Assembly (NCBI RefSeq): GCF_900111005.1
Contig: NZ_FOFV01000007.1
Coordinates: 186,001 to 250,000, forward strand
Length of the DNA stretch: 64,000 bases
Reading direction: 5' to 3'
Origin: Lentzea albida
GTDB lineage: Bacteria; Actinomycetota; Actinomycetes; Mycobacteriales; Pseudonocardiaceae
The notes under the pieces were generated by a model, which ran no database searches, had not been told where the DNA came from, and saw only the letters and a list, made by a program, of their open reading frames with translations. Below, piece by piece: positions 1 to 8,492 of the stretch. The translations under genes were made by a program, and so were the position numbers. The first letter of the stretch is position 1. The number at the start of each line of letters is the position of its first letter.

Positions 1-547
1 TCACGGCCCACAACACGTTCGTCGCACCCAGCTTCTCGTCGAAGCGGTTCTGGTACTGCTCCTGGAGCACGCCCGCGAGCGTCGCCTCCTCACCGACCCG
101 TTCGACGGCGCTGCCGGAATACCCCTCGTAGTTGCCGAGAACGACCTCGGTGCTCAACTGCAGCGCTTCCAGCTGCGTACCGCTGACACAGTCGTACTTC
201 ACGTTCGGCTCGTCGACGGCGCCGTTGAGGTGCGGATCGGACGGCGACGGCCGGTTGGGGGTGCGCCACCTGTCGTTCTTCTTGCAGACCTGTGGGACCG
301 GCGGCCGCACGAACGACCTGCCCACCAACCTGATCAACGCCAGATCGACGTCCTCGCGCCTTTCGCAGACGACACCCGGTGCCTCGGTCCCGTCCGCGTG
401 CACCAGCACCACGTCGCTCTCGGACTCGGCCAGCGGTCTCAGGCAGTGGTCCGCGGTCATGACGAACCGGCGTGTGACGTAGAAGCCCGCGCCGAGGACC
501 CCTCCGTCGGGCCGCCGCGCCTCGACCCAGTATTCCGTCCGGTACAT
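1..547 (-). CDS. Trypsin-like serine peptidase (N-terminal part, cut by window edge)
   Basis: The reading frame starts at ATG 547 and runs off the window at position 1, leaving 182 codons. The triad is visible: H34 in FVMTADHC, D68 in DVDLALI and S144 in GYSGSA. No signal peptide is seen, so this is probably a cytoplasmic trypsin-like domain of the kind that sits at the front of large multidomain actinobacterial proteins. The Trypco1 gene lies 7 bp upstream on the same strand, which suggests an operon. Trypsin/Trypco pairs are known from NTP-dependent conflict systems, where the peptidase is thought to process or activate an effector. The C-terminal partner domain (NTPase, effector or none) lies outside the window, so the architecture is unknown. 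The serine peptidase call is firm; the conflict-system role is inferred from context. Confidence 0.8.
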   Translation of the reverse strand, partial: MYRTEYWVEARRPDGGVLGAGFYVTRRFVMTADHCLRPLAESESDVVLVHADGTEAPGVVCERREDVDLALIRLVGRSFVRPPVPQVCKKNDRWRTPNRPSPSDPHLNGAVDEPNVKYDCVSGTQLEALQLSTEVVLGNYEGYSGSAVERVGEEATLAGVLQEQYQNRFDEKLGATNVLWAV

Positions 548-554
548 GGTCGGG

Positions 555-869
555 TCAGGCGCGCTCGATCGTCATCGTCACCTCGAGCGACGCCTCCGCG
601 GACGCCTTCGTGATGATGACGCCCGCCTCCGCCGAGACCGTGAGCCCGAAGGTCGCCTCGACGCTCGACACGCGCCAGCCGTCCTTCTCCTGCGCGGTGG
701 CCATCGACGCGCGCACGATGTCGGCGGCCGTCGCGATGCCCGCTTCGATCTCGGCCCTGCGTTCCTGAAGGGCCGACGCCGTCCGCTCGGAACTGGAGAT
801 CTGCCGTCCGCCTCGGTTGCCGAACCGGACGGTCTCGATCCGGACGACCGGCTCGGAGAATTCACTCAT
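555..869 (-). CDS. Trypco1 (trypsin-co-occurring domain 1, CU044_2847 family) protein
   Basis: This is a 104-residue protein starting at ATG 869. The C-terminal half carries the family pattern: VEATFGLTVSAEAGV, then ITKASAEASLEVTMT, that is a beta strand, a small-residue SAEAG turn and a second strand. The N-terminal half is a predicted helix rich in Ala and Glu. Trypco1 is an accessory domain almost always found next to or fused with trypsin-like peptidases in actinobacterial and cyanobacterial conflict systems. Here it directly precedes such a peptidase. A longer in-frame ATG exists at 1034, but the extra N-terminus has no family-like features, so the short start was chosen. No clear Shine-Dalgarno sequence is visible. 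The biochemical role of the domain is not established. Confidence 0.8.
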   Translation of the reverse strand: MSEFSEPVVRIETVRFGNRGGRQISSSERTASALQERRAEIEAGIATAADIVRASMATAQEKDGWRVSSVEATFGLTVSAEAGVIITKASAEASLEVTMTIERA

Positions 870-1173
870 GTCTGCCGTGTCGGGCAGCCTGAGAAAGACG
901 TTACCGATTTCCACGGAAGTGCAACTATTCCAGACGCGCAAGAAAGTAATTCCGGAAAGCGTGGAGAATCGCCGACGAATGCCGCTGGCTACTTCTTCGT
1001 GCTGCCGCTGCCGGCTGCGGGCGCTCGCGCACACTGCGCGTCAGCTCGGCGAAGCCGGGGCACCGGGCGAGGCCGATCACGTGGTCCCGCAGTTGCGCGG
1101 CCTGCTCCTCGCCGGGCCTGGACGAGCCCCACCCACCTGCTGGTCATCGATGTCCGTGAAGGAGTGACGCGCG
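870..1173. other. Intergenic stretch upstream of the Trypco1 operon
   Basis: No gene is supported in these 304 bases. The part from about 880 to 970 is A+T-rich for this genome and probably contains the promoter of the minus-strand Trypco1/peptidase pair. The part from 980 to 1173 has an open minus-strand frame with a protein-like composition but no start codon and a stop upstream, so it was not called. Confidence 0.5.
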
Positions 1174-2280
1174 TCAGGCGCCGTCCACCAGGACGAACTC
1201 GGCGCGGCCGGACCGCACCCCGTTGACCTGCAACTCCACGGCGTGCTCACCGGGGTGGTAGCGACGGGTGGTGATCACCCGGAACGAGTGCTCGCGGCTC
1301 AGCTCGTAGGTCTCCCCCGGTTCGACGGTCCGGGTCGTGAGCTTGAACGTCTTGCCGGTGAGCGTGCCGTTGGCCTTGCGGTGGTGGACCACGTAGTCGA
1401 TCACCAGCCGGGCGGGCTCCCGGTCGAGGTTGCGCACGGACCCGGTGAAGGACAGCGCCTCTCCGATCGTCACGGTGTCGGTGGCGAGCACCGGGCCGAC
1501 CACGTCGAGGCGCGCCGAGGTGAAGCCCAGCAACGCCAGCGCTCCCGGATGTCCTTGTTTCACAAGGGTTCGCAGGCCGTGGCGCACCACGCGCGCGGTG
1601 TTGCCGTCGGGTGCGGCCGTCCAGGCGGTCGCGGTCGCGACGACCAGGTCCGGGTGCCGGCGGCTGATGTCGTTGAGGTGGTTGGCGACCGACCGCCGGA
1701 CGTACTCGCTGTCGTCGCGGTACAGCGCGTCGAGGATCGGCAGGGTGGCCTCGGGGACGGAGAGGACGCCGGGCACGCGGACCGCCCAGGGCAGCAGCGG
1801 CCGCGTGCCCTCCGACGCGAGCCGGCGCACGTGCTCGTCCTCCGACCGCGTCCAGGCAAGGATCGTGCCGAGCGCCCGTTCCAGGTCGTGGTTCAGCAGG
1901 GAACGCAGCGCGAACTCGGCGCTCAGCTGCGGTGTCAGCTCCGCCAGCAGGGCGAGCGCGTCGTCGAACGCGTCGGTGCCGCCCTCGCTGATCGCCTTGG
2001 CCGCCACGGCGCTGGTGACCGGCCAGATCAGCCACCCGGTGAACGACGGCGCCTGGTCCGCCGCGGCGCGCACGGTCGCGGCGAACGACGCGTAGTCGCC
2101 CGGCAGGTCGTCGAGCAACGCGTCGCGCAGGAGATCGCTGCGCTCCCTGAGTGCCAGTGGTGCCAACGCCTTCTCGGCGTCGCGGAGCCGGGCCAGGCGC
2201 GCACGCGGCCGCGCCGTGCGCAAAGCGGTGACGAGGGCGCGCACGGTCTGGGCACCGATCAGCTCATCGGCGAAGGGCAT
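1174..2280 (-). CDS. AlkC-like DNA alkylation repair protein (HEAT-like repeat)
   Basis: This 368-residue protein has an alpha-helical HEAT-like repeat body (about residues 1-255) and a C-terminal beta-rich segment (about 260-366) that looks like an Ig-like domain. That two-part build and length fit the AlkC branch of the DNA alkylation repair family, which excises N3-alkylpurines from DNA without flipping the base. The segment RRSVANHLNDISRRHPDL near residue 195 matches the repeat type of these proteins. It lies 40 bp downstream of the aldo/keto reductase on the same strand and may be co-transcribed. AlkD-like HEAT proteins lack the Ig-like tail, so AlkC is preferred. Catalytic activity is not proven from sequence. 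Confidence 0.8.
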   Translation of the reverse strand: MPFADELIGAQTVRALVTALRTARPRARLARLRDAEKALAPLALRERSDLLRDALLDDLPGDYASFAATVRAAADQAPSFTGWLIWPVTSAVAAKAISEGGTDAFDDALALLAELTPQLSAEFALRSLLNHDLERALGTILAWTRSEDEHVRRLASEGTRPLLPWAVRVPGVLSVPEATLPILDALYRDDSEYVRRSVANHLNDISRRHPDLVVATATAWTAAPDGNTARVVRHGLRTLVKQGHPGALALLGFTSARLDVVGPVLATDTVTIGEALSFTGSVRNLDREPARLVIDYVVHHRKANGTLTGKTFKLTTRTVEPGETYELSREHSFRVITTRRYHPGEHAVELQVNGVRSGRAEFVLVDGA

Positions 2281-2320
2281 GCGCGCGATGCTACCCAGTG
2301 GCCCGGCGGCACCGTCCGGG

Positions 2321-3349
<1,029 letters not shown>

Positions 3350-3360
3350 GAACACCACGC

Positions 3361-3381
3361 TAAGCCGCCTCCGCTGGCTTA
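3361..3381. promoter_or_regulatory. Inverted repeat between aldo/keto reductase and AraC gene
   Basis: TAAGCC at 3361-3366 and GGCTTA at 3376-3381 form a perfect 6-bp inverted repeat with a 9-bp spacer. It lies in the short divergent promoter region. It is a candidate operator for the AraC-type regulator, but AraC proteins often bind direct repeats, so this is tentative. Confidence 0.35.
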
Positions 3382-3435
3382 TCTGTATCAGAAGCGCCGT
3401 CATTTGTGCTTGATGCTCTGAGCTACGATCGGCTG

Positions 3436-4344
3436 GTGGATCCCCTCTCCGACGTCCTGTCGATGGTCGCCGTCGAGGCGGCGGTCACGTCCCGCCTGGA
3501 CGCGTCGGGCCGGTGGGGGCTGCGGTTCTCCGGCAGCGCGCACGCCAAGTTCGGCGTGGTGCACCGCGGCGAGTGCTGGATCGCCACCGCGTCCTCGGAA
3601 CCGGAGCGTCTGACGGCGGGCGACTGCTACCTGCTCCTCGCGGGCGGCCCGTACACCATGGCGAGCGCGCCCGACCTCGCCGCGCACGAGTTCGCCGCGG
3701 CGGACGTCAGGTTCGCCGCCGACGCCGTGGGCGGGAACCTCCGCCTCGGCGACGGCGAGCCGGAGTCCGTCGTCACCGGTGGCCGGTTCGTCCTCGACCC
3801 CGACCACGCGACCCTGCTCCTCGACCTCCTGCCGCCGGTGCTGCCGATCGCGTCCGCGGACGTCCCGTCGCCCGCGCTGCTGGCCGCGATGGACCTGCTG
3901 GTCGCCGAGACGGGCTGCCCGGGGCTGCCAGGCGCCGACCTCGTGCGGAACCACTTGGCGCACATCGTCCTCGTGCAGGCGTTCCGGTCCTATGTGGACT
4001 CCGCGGACCGTCCCGCCGGGTGGCTCGCCGCGCTGGGCGACCCCCGGCTCGCGCCGGCGTTGCGGGCGGTCCACGCCGAACCGGGCCACCCCTGGACGGT
4101 TCCCGAACTCGCGCAACGGGTCCACCTGGCGCGGTCGACCTTCGCCGCCCGCTTCCGCGACGTGGTGGGCGTTCCCCCGCTGGAGTACCTGCTGCGCCTG
4201 CGCATGCGGCACGCCGTGCGGTGGCTGCGCGACGACGTACCGGTGACGGAGGTCGGGCAGCGTCTCGGGTACGCGTCGCACAGCTCGTTCTCGCACGCGT
4301 TCACCCGCGTGGTGGGCGTGCCACCGGGCCGGTTCCGGCCGTGA
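3436..4344 (+). CDS. AraC-family transcriptional regulator, cupin sensor
   Basis: This protein has 302 residues from GTG 3436 (MDPLSDVL, the usual start of this subfamily). An in-frame ATG at 3406 would add 10 residues. The N-terminal two thirds form a cupin-type (AraC_binding_2/Cupin_6) sensor domain. The C-terminal 90 residues carry the double helix-turn-helix: LAQRVHLARSTFAARFRDVVG, then VTEVGQRLGYASHSSFSHAFTRVVG. The divergent neighbour is an aldo/keto reductase, a very common arrangement in which the regulator activates the reductase in response to a small molecule. It probably acts on the shared 3350-3435 promoter region. The ligand is unknown. Confidence 0.88.
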   Translation: MDPLSDVLSMVAVEAAVTSRLDASGRWGLRFSGSAHAKFGVVHRGECWIATASSEPERLTAGDCYLLLAGGPYTMASAPDLAAHEFAAADVRFAADAVGGNLRLGDGEPESVVTGGRFVLDPDHATLLLDLLPPVLPIASADVPSPALLAAMDLLVAETGCPGLPGADLVRNHLAHIVLVQAFRSYVDSADRPAGWLAALGDPRLAPALRAVHAEPGHPWTVPELAQRVHLARSTFAARFRDVVGVPPLEYLLRLRMRHAVRWLRDDVPVTEVGQRLGYASHSSFSHAFTRVVGVPPGRFRP

Positions 4345-4400
4345 ACCCGGTCGGGCCGGCCCCGGGATCACCTGGCCGGCGCCGGAGAGCTCGGGTTCAC
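4341..4400. terminator. Inverted repeat between convergent AraC and photolyase genes
   Basis: GTGAACCCG at 4341-4349 pairs with CGGGTTCAC at 4392-4400, enclosing a G+C-rich loop that can form further GGCCGG hairpins. It bridges the two convergent stop codons and probably ends both transcripts. No U tract is present, as is usual for actinobacteria. Confidence 0.45.
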
Positions 4401-5737
4401 CGCTTGCGGCGGGCCTCCGCGAACCTGTCCGCCGCCTCGCCGAGGTCCACGATCGGCGGCGGGTAGTCGAGCGCGGCCCGTTCGTCCTCGGGCAGCTTCC
4501 ACGGTTCGTGGACGTACCGGGGGTCCACTTCGGCCAGTTCGGGCAGGTAGCGCTTGACGTACCGGCCTTCCGCGTCGTACCGGCCGGCCTGGGCGATCGG
4601 GTTGTGCACGCGGTTCGGCCGCGTGTCGGTGCCCGTGCCGGCGACCCACTGCCAGTTCATCTGGTTGTTCGCGAGGTCGCAGTCCACCAGCAGGTCGACG
4701 AAGTGCTGCGCGCCGCGCCGCCAGTCGAGGTACAGGGTCTTGCACAGGAAGCTCGCCGCGACCAGGCGGGCCCTGTTGTGCATCCAGCCCTCCCGGGCGA
4801 GCTGGCGCATCGCCGCGTCCACGAACGGGTAGCCCGTGCGGCCGTCCCGCCAGGCCGCGAAGTCGCGCTCCGAACGGCGCCAGCGGTCGTTGCGGGTGCG
4901 GTAGTCCTCGGTGGAGGACCGGGGACGGGCCGCGAGCACCTGGTGGTGGAAGTCGCGCCACGCCAGCTGGCGGGTGTAGGCGCGGGCGCCCTCGGACGCC
5001 GTGCCGACGCGGTCGAGCAGCTCGGTCACCGACACCGTGCCGAAGTGCAGGTGCGGGGACAGGTGGGAGGTGGCGTCCTCGGCCAGCGCGTCGTGGACGT
5101 CGGCGTAGTCGTCCACACCGGAGCGAGCCCACCTCGCCATCAGCTCGCGGCCGACGGTCTCCCCGCCGGCGGCCAGGTCCGGTGACGGGGTGCCGTGGCG
5201 CAGGTCGGGCAGGTCGCCGCCGAGGTCGGGCACGGTCACCCGCCGCGGTGCGCGCAGGACTCCCCGGCGGGGCACGGTCTCCCACTTGCGGAAGTACGGG
5301 GTGAACACCGCGAAGTGGTCGCCCCCGCCGGTCGGGGTGAGGGAGAGCGGCGGGACGGCGTTGATCGACGCGTCGTGCACGTGCAGGTCGACGTCCAGTG
5401 CCCGCAGGGCTTCCTCGCGGCGGCGGGCGTACCGGCTGACGTCGGCGGCGACGTGGACCTCGGTGACGTCGTGCGCGCGGGCGAGCCTGGCGACCTCTTC
5501 GACGACCTTCCCCCGGCGCACGACCAGCCTGCCGCCGCGCTCCCGCAGCGACGCGTCCAGGTCGGCCAGGCTCTCGGTGAGGAACGCGGCCCGGTTGGCG
5601 TTGAAGAACGAGGACGAGACGATCGCGTCGTCGACCACGAACAGGGGGATGCACCGCTCGGCGGCCGCCGCGGCGTGCAGCACCGGGTTGTCGTGGACCC
5701 GCAGGTCACGGGTGAAGAGCGCGATCGACGTGGTCAT
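4397..5737 (-). CDS. phr: Deoxyribodipyrimidine photolyase (CPD photolyase, class I)
   Basis: This 446-residue FAD enzyme splits cyclobutane pyrimidine dimers with blue light. The N-terminal Rossmann domain begins FTRDLRVHDNPVL, the standard photolyase opening. The C-terminal FAD-binding helical domain has GYPFVDAAMRQL, GWMHNRARL and NNQMNWQWVAGTG, followed by the PNRVHNP strand. Length fits class I bacterial photolyases. The start at 5737 sits about 7 nt after a candidate -10 (TAAGGC, 5744-5749) with a -35 TTGACG at 5765-5770, so the message may be leaderless; the 15-bp spacing is short and this is tentative. The divergent pair of genes (unknown plus SDR/DUF2867) is often near photolyases, which hints at a light or stress response cluster. 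Confidence 0.93.
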   Translation of the reverse strand: MTTSIALFTRDLRVHDNPVLHAAAAAERCIPLFVVDDAIVSSSFFNANRAAFLTESLADLDASLRERGGRLVVRRGKVVEEVARLARAHDVTEVHVAADVSRYARRREEALRALDVDLHVHDASINAVPPLSLTPTGGGDHFAVFTPYFRKWETVPRRGVLRAPRRVTVPDLGGDLPDLRHGTPSPDLAAGGETVGRELMARWARSGVDDYADVHDALAEDATSHLSPHLHFGTVSVTELLDRVGTASEGARAYTRQLAWRDFHHQVLAARPRSSTEDYRTRNDRWRRSERDFAAWRDGRTGYPFVDAAMRQLAREGWMHNRARLVAASFLCKTLYLDWRRGAQHFVDLLVDCDLANNQMNWQWVAGTGTDTRPNRVHNPIAQAGRYDAEGRYVKRYLPELAEVDPRYVHEPWKLPEDERAALDYPPPIVDLGEAADRFAEARRKR

Positions 5738-5827
5738 CGGTGAGCCTTACCCGTTGCCGCGACTCGTCAACCCCGTCGTCCCCCGTTCGTGGAAGGACGG
5801 TTGCGAGTACCCGAAACCGGGCACATC

Positions 5828-6406
5828 ATGCGCGTGACGACCGACCACGACGACTTGCTCCCCGCGCAGCTCGGCCGCGAGGCGCAGGAGTTACTCGATC
5901 CCCACCACCACCGCGCGAGCGTCCACCTCGGAGACCGGCTCGTCGTCGACCCCGGCCAGGTGCTCGACAACGTCGCCATGGCGATGGAACGCCTCGACCT
6001 CGACATCGGCACACCGGTCAGCATCGAGGAGGACGTCGCGACCCTCGAGGAGCTGGTCGCGATGATCGACCACTTCGACCGGGGCGCGGAGCTGATCGCG
6101 CACACGCTCAACACGGCGGCGCGCGTCATGAACGCGCGTTACCCCGCCGAGCTAGTGCACCACCCGCTGCCGCCCGACTGCGACCTGCGGCGGCTGTTCC
6201 ACGCGGACGTCGACGACCGCAGCCAGGACGTCGCGCGGGCGGTGTTCAACCACAGGCTCGCGCAGGACGCGGACGTGCGGGAGTCGGAGGTCGCGATCGA
6301 CCTCGACGGACTCTCGTCCCAGCAGCGGATCGAGGTGTTCATGGCGGTGTTCTTCCTGTACGGCACGAAGATCGGTGCCCTGCAGAACCGGACGGGCATC
6401 AGGTGA
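5828..6406 (+). CDS. Conserved hypothetical protein
   Basis: This 192-residue acidic protein starts at ATG 5828; an upstream in-frame ATG at 5789 lies in the probable promoter. I do not recognise a named family. It is predicted mostly helical and contains no membrane segment, signal peptide or cysteine-based metal site. The stretch after residue 60 (EEDVATLEELVAMIDHFDRG) is strongly helical. The stop codon overlaps the GTG start of the SDR/DUF2867 gene by 4 bp (GTGA), so the two are translationally coupled and probably work together. The codon usage is normal for the window, which supports a real gene. Confidence 0.7.
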   Translation: MRVTTDHDDLLPAQLGREAQELLDPHHHRASVHLGDRLVVDPGQVLDNVAMAMERLDLDIGTPVSIEEDVATLEELVAMIDHFDRGAELIAHTLNTAARVMNARYPAELVHHPLPPDCDLRRLFHADVDDRSQDVARAVFNHRLAQDADVRESEVAIDLDGLSSQQRIEVFMAVFFLYGTKIGALQNRTGIR

Positions 6407-7770
6407 GGTGCCTGGTGCTGGGCGCGACCGGCTACCTGGGGTCGCAGCTCGTGCCGGAGCTCCTCGCCCGCGACCACGACGTCTCGGTGCTCGTCCGCGA
6501 CCGCACGCAGGCGACGCGCTTCCCCACCCAGGTCATGGTGCACAGCGGTGACGCCACGGATCCGCACGAGGTGCGGCAGGCGGTGGCGGACAAGGACGTC
6601 GTGTACTTCCTCGTGCACTCGCTGGACCGGCCGGACTTCGCCGCCGTCGACCGCGAGGCCGCCGCCGTGCTGGCCGCCGCGGCGGCCGGGGCGGGCGTGC
6701 GGCAGGTCGTCTACGTCGGCGGGCCCCGCCCCGACTCCCCCGGCCTGTCCGCGCACCTCGGCTCACGGGCCGAGGTCGGTGACGTCCTGGCCGCCGGAGC
6801 GGTGCCCGCGCTCGTGCTGCAGGCGTCGATGATCATCGGTGCCGGTTCGGCGAGCTTCGAGCTGTTGCGGTCGTCGGCGCGGCTCACGCCGTGGGTACCG
6901 GTGCCGTCGTGGATGCGCAACACGAGCAGTCCGGTCGCGGCGGCCGACGTCGTGCACTTCCTGGTGGCCGCCGCGGAGCTCGCGGAACCGGTCGACGGCG
7001 TCTTCGACGTCCCCGGCCCGGAGCGGCTGTCCTATCTGGACCTGCTGCAGCGGTGCGCGCGGGTGCTGCGGCTGCCGGTCAGGATGCCGGTGCCCGCCCC
7101 GTTGTGGTCCCACAAGCTCGCCGCGCGGGTCGCCGGCCTGGTGACACCGGTCCCGGCGACCGTGGCGGAACCCCTCTTCGCCTCGCTCGACCACGACCTC
7201 ACGGCGGACGGCCCGCTCGTCACCGACGTGCTGCCGGCCCCGCCCGGCGGCACGACGAGCGTCGACAACGCCATCCGCGCCGCTACCGCACCGCAGGCCG
7301 GGGCGGGCGACGGCGAGGTGTTCACCGAGGAACGCACCGTGCTGACCGACGCCTCCCCCGGCGACGTCTGGCACGCGGTCACCGCGCTGGGCGGTGACAA
7401 CGGCTGGCACACCGTCCCTCTCGTGTGGACGGTCCGGGGCGCGGTCGACCACCTGCTCGGCGGCATCGGCCTGTTCCGCGGCAGGGCGCCCGACGTCGGG
7501 GAGGGCGACGTGGTCGACTTCTGGACCGTCGTGCACCGCGACGACGACGCGAGGCGCCTGGTGTTGCGGGCGGACATGAAGATGCCCGGTCACACACTGC
7601 TCGACATGCGCGTCGACCGCCACGGCGACCGCACCCGCTACCGGCAGAAGGTCACGTTCACCGCCGACGGCCTGCTCGGGCAGCTGTACTGGGTCGTGCA
7701 GAAACCCTTGCACGACGTCGTGTTCGCAACGATGGCGCGCGGGATCGTCCGGACGGCGGCTGAGGCATGA
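6403..7770 (+). CDS. SDR-family NAD(P)-binding protein with C-terminal DUF2867
   Basis: The 455-residue protein starts at GTG 6403, overlapping the previous stop. The N-terminus is a Rossmann fold with GATGYLGS (GxxGxxG) and the atypical/extended SDR pattern VYVGGPRPDSPG in place of a canonical catalytic YxxxK. Residues from about 305 to the end match the DUF2867 region (FTEERTVL to FFW-like VVDFWTVV and a hydrophobic C-terminus). This fusion is known in actinobacteria and proteobacteria (YbjT-like) with unknown substrate. It is encoded opposite photolyase, a recurring neighbourhood. It is probably an NADPH-dependent reductase or quinone/isoprenoid-modifying enzyme, but the reaction cannot be assigned. 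Confidence 0.85.
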   Translation: MRCLVLGATGYLGSQLVPELLARDHDVSVLVRDRTQATRFPTQVMVHSGDATDPHEVRQAVADKDVVYFLVHSLDRPDFAAVDREAAAVLAAAAAGAGVRQVVYVGGPRPDSPGLSAHLGSRAEVGDVLAAGAVPALVLQASMIIGAGSASFELLRSSARLTPWVPVPSWMRNTSSPVAAADVVHFLVAAAELAEPVDGVFDVPGPERLSYLDLLQRCARVLRLPVRMPVPAPLWSHKLAARVAGLVTPVPATVAEPLFASLDHDLTADGPLVTDVLPAPPGGTTSVDNAIRAATAPQAGAGDGEVFTEERTVLTDASPGDVWHAVTALGGDNGWHTVPLVWTVRGAVDHLLGGIGLFRGRAPDVGEGDVVDFWTVVHRDDDARRLVLRADMKMPGHTLLDMRVDRHGDRTRYRQKVTFTADGLLGQLYWVVQKPLHDVVFATMARGIVRTAAEA

Positions 7771-7777
7771 TCTGCGC

Positions 7778-8449
7778 ATGCGCAGCTCACTGTTCAACAA
7801 CCAGGAACGTGCCGTCGAGCCCGGTAGTTTCCAGCTGCAGAACGAACGCATGCTCAAGGTGGACCTCACCGGCAGCGGCGGGTTCTTCTTCGCGAAGCAG
7901 GGCTCGATGGTCGCCTACCAGGGCGACGTCGACTTCGCCTACGAGGGCGCCGGCGGCATCGGCAAGCTGTTCAAGAAGGCCTTCACCGGCGAGGGCATGT
8001 CGCTGATGAAGGTGTCGGGCAGCGGTGACGTGTTCCTCGCCCAGGACGCCGACGAGATCTTCGTGCTGCACCTGGAGAACGAGAGCGTCACCGTCAACGG
8101 CAAGAACGTGCTCGCGTTCGACAGCACCCTCCAGTGGGACATCAACCGCACCGAGGGCGCGTCGATGCTCAGCGGCGGCCTGTTCAACACCACGTTCACC
8201 GGTACCGGCGCGCTGGCCGTCACCGCGTACGGCACGCCGGTCGTGCTGAACGTGGACGTGCCGACGTACGTCGACATGCAGTCCGCCGTGCTGTGGTCGA
8301 CGTCGCTGCAGTCCTCGATCCGCAAGACGGCCAAGCTCGGCGCCGTAATCGGGCGCGGCTCCGGCGAGGCGTACCAGCTCGCGTTGCAGGGCAACGGCAT
8401 CGTCGTCGTGCAGGCTTCGGAGGGCCATCCGATCCCGACCGCGCAGTAG
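7778..8449 (+). CDS. AIM24 family protein
   Basis: This 223-residue protein is made of repeated short beta strands rich in Gly, Val and Asn (GSGDVFLAQDADEIFVLHLE, FTGTGALAVTAYG), the double-psi-like AIM24 (formerly DUF124) fold. The family includes yeast mitochondrial AIM24 and many bacterial proteins of unresolved biochemical role, some linked to tellurium resistance and membrane stress clusters. It follows the SDR gene by 7 bp and probably shares its transcript. No signal peptide or membrane segment is seen. The length is normal for the family. Function is unknown. Confidence 0.88.
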   Translation: MRSSLFNNQERAVEPGSFQLQNERMLKVDLTGSGGFFFAKQGSMVAYQGDVDFAYEGAGGIGKLFKKAFTGEGMSLMKVSGSGDVFLAQDADEIFVLHLENESVTVNGKNVLAFDSTLQWDINRTEGASMLSGGLFNTTFTGTGALAVTAYGTPVVLNVDVPTYVDMQSAVLWSTSLQSSIRKTAKLGAVIGRGSGEAYQLALQGNGIVVVQASEGHPIPTAQ

Positions 8450-8455
8450 TGCGCG

Positions 8456-8484
8456 CCCCGGCTCGGGTCCGCCCCGAGCCGGGG
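8456..8484. terminator. Bidirectional terminator hairpin after AIM24 and glycosidase genes
   Basis: CCCCGGCTCGGG (8456-8467) pairs perfectly with CCCGAGCCGGGG (8473-8484) around a 5-nt loop. It lies between the convergent stops at 8449 and 8493. Confidence 0.8.
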
Positions 8485-8492
8485 AAGCCGCG

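Noticed and set aside
980..1173. Minus-strand frame with protein-like composition upstream of Trypco1
   Set aside because: No start codon in frame and a stop just upstream; too short to support a gene or a pseudogene.
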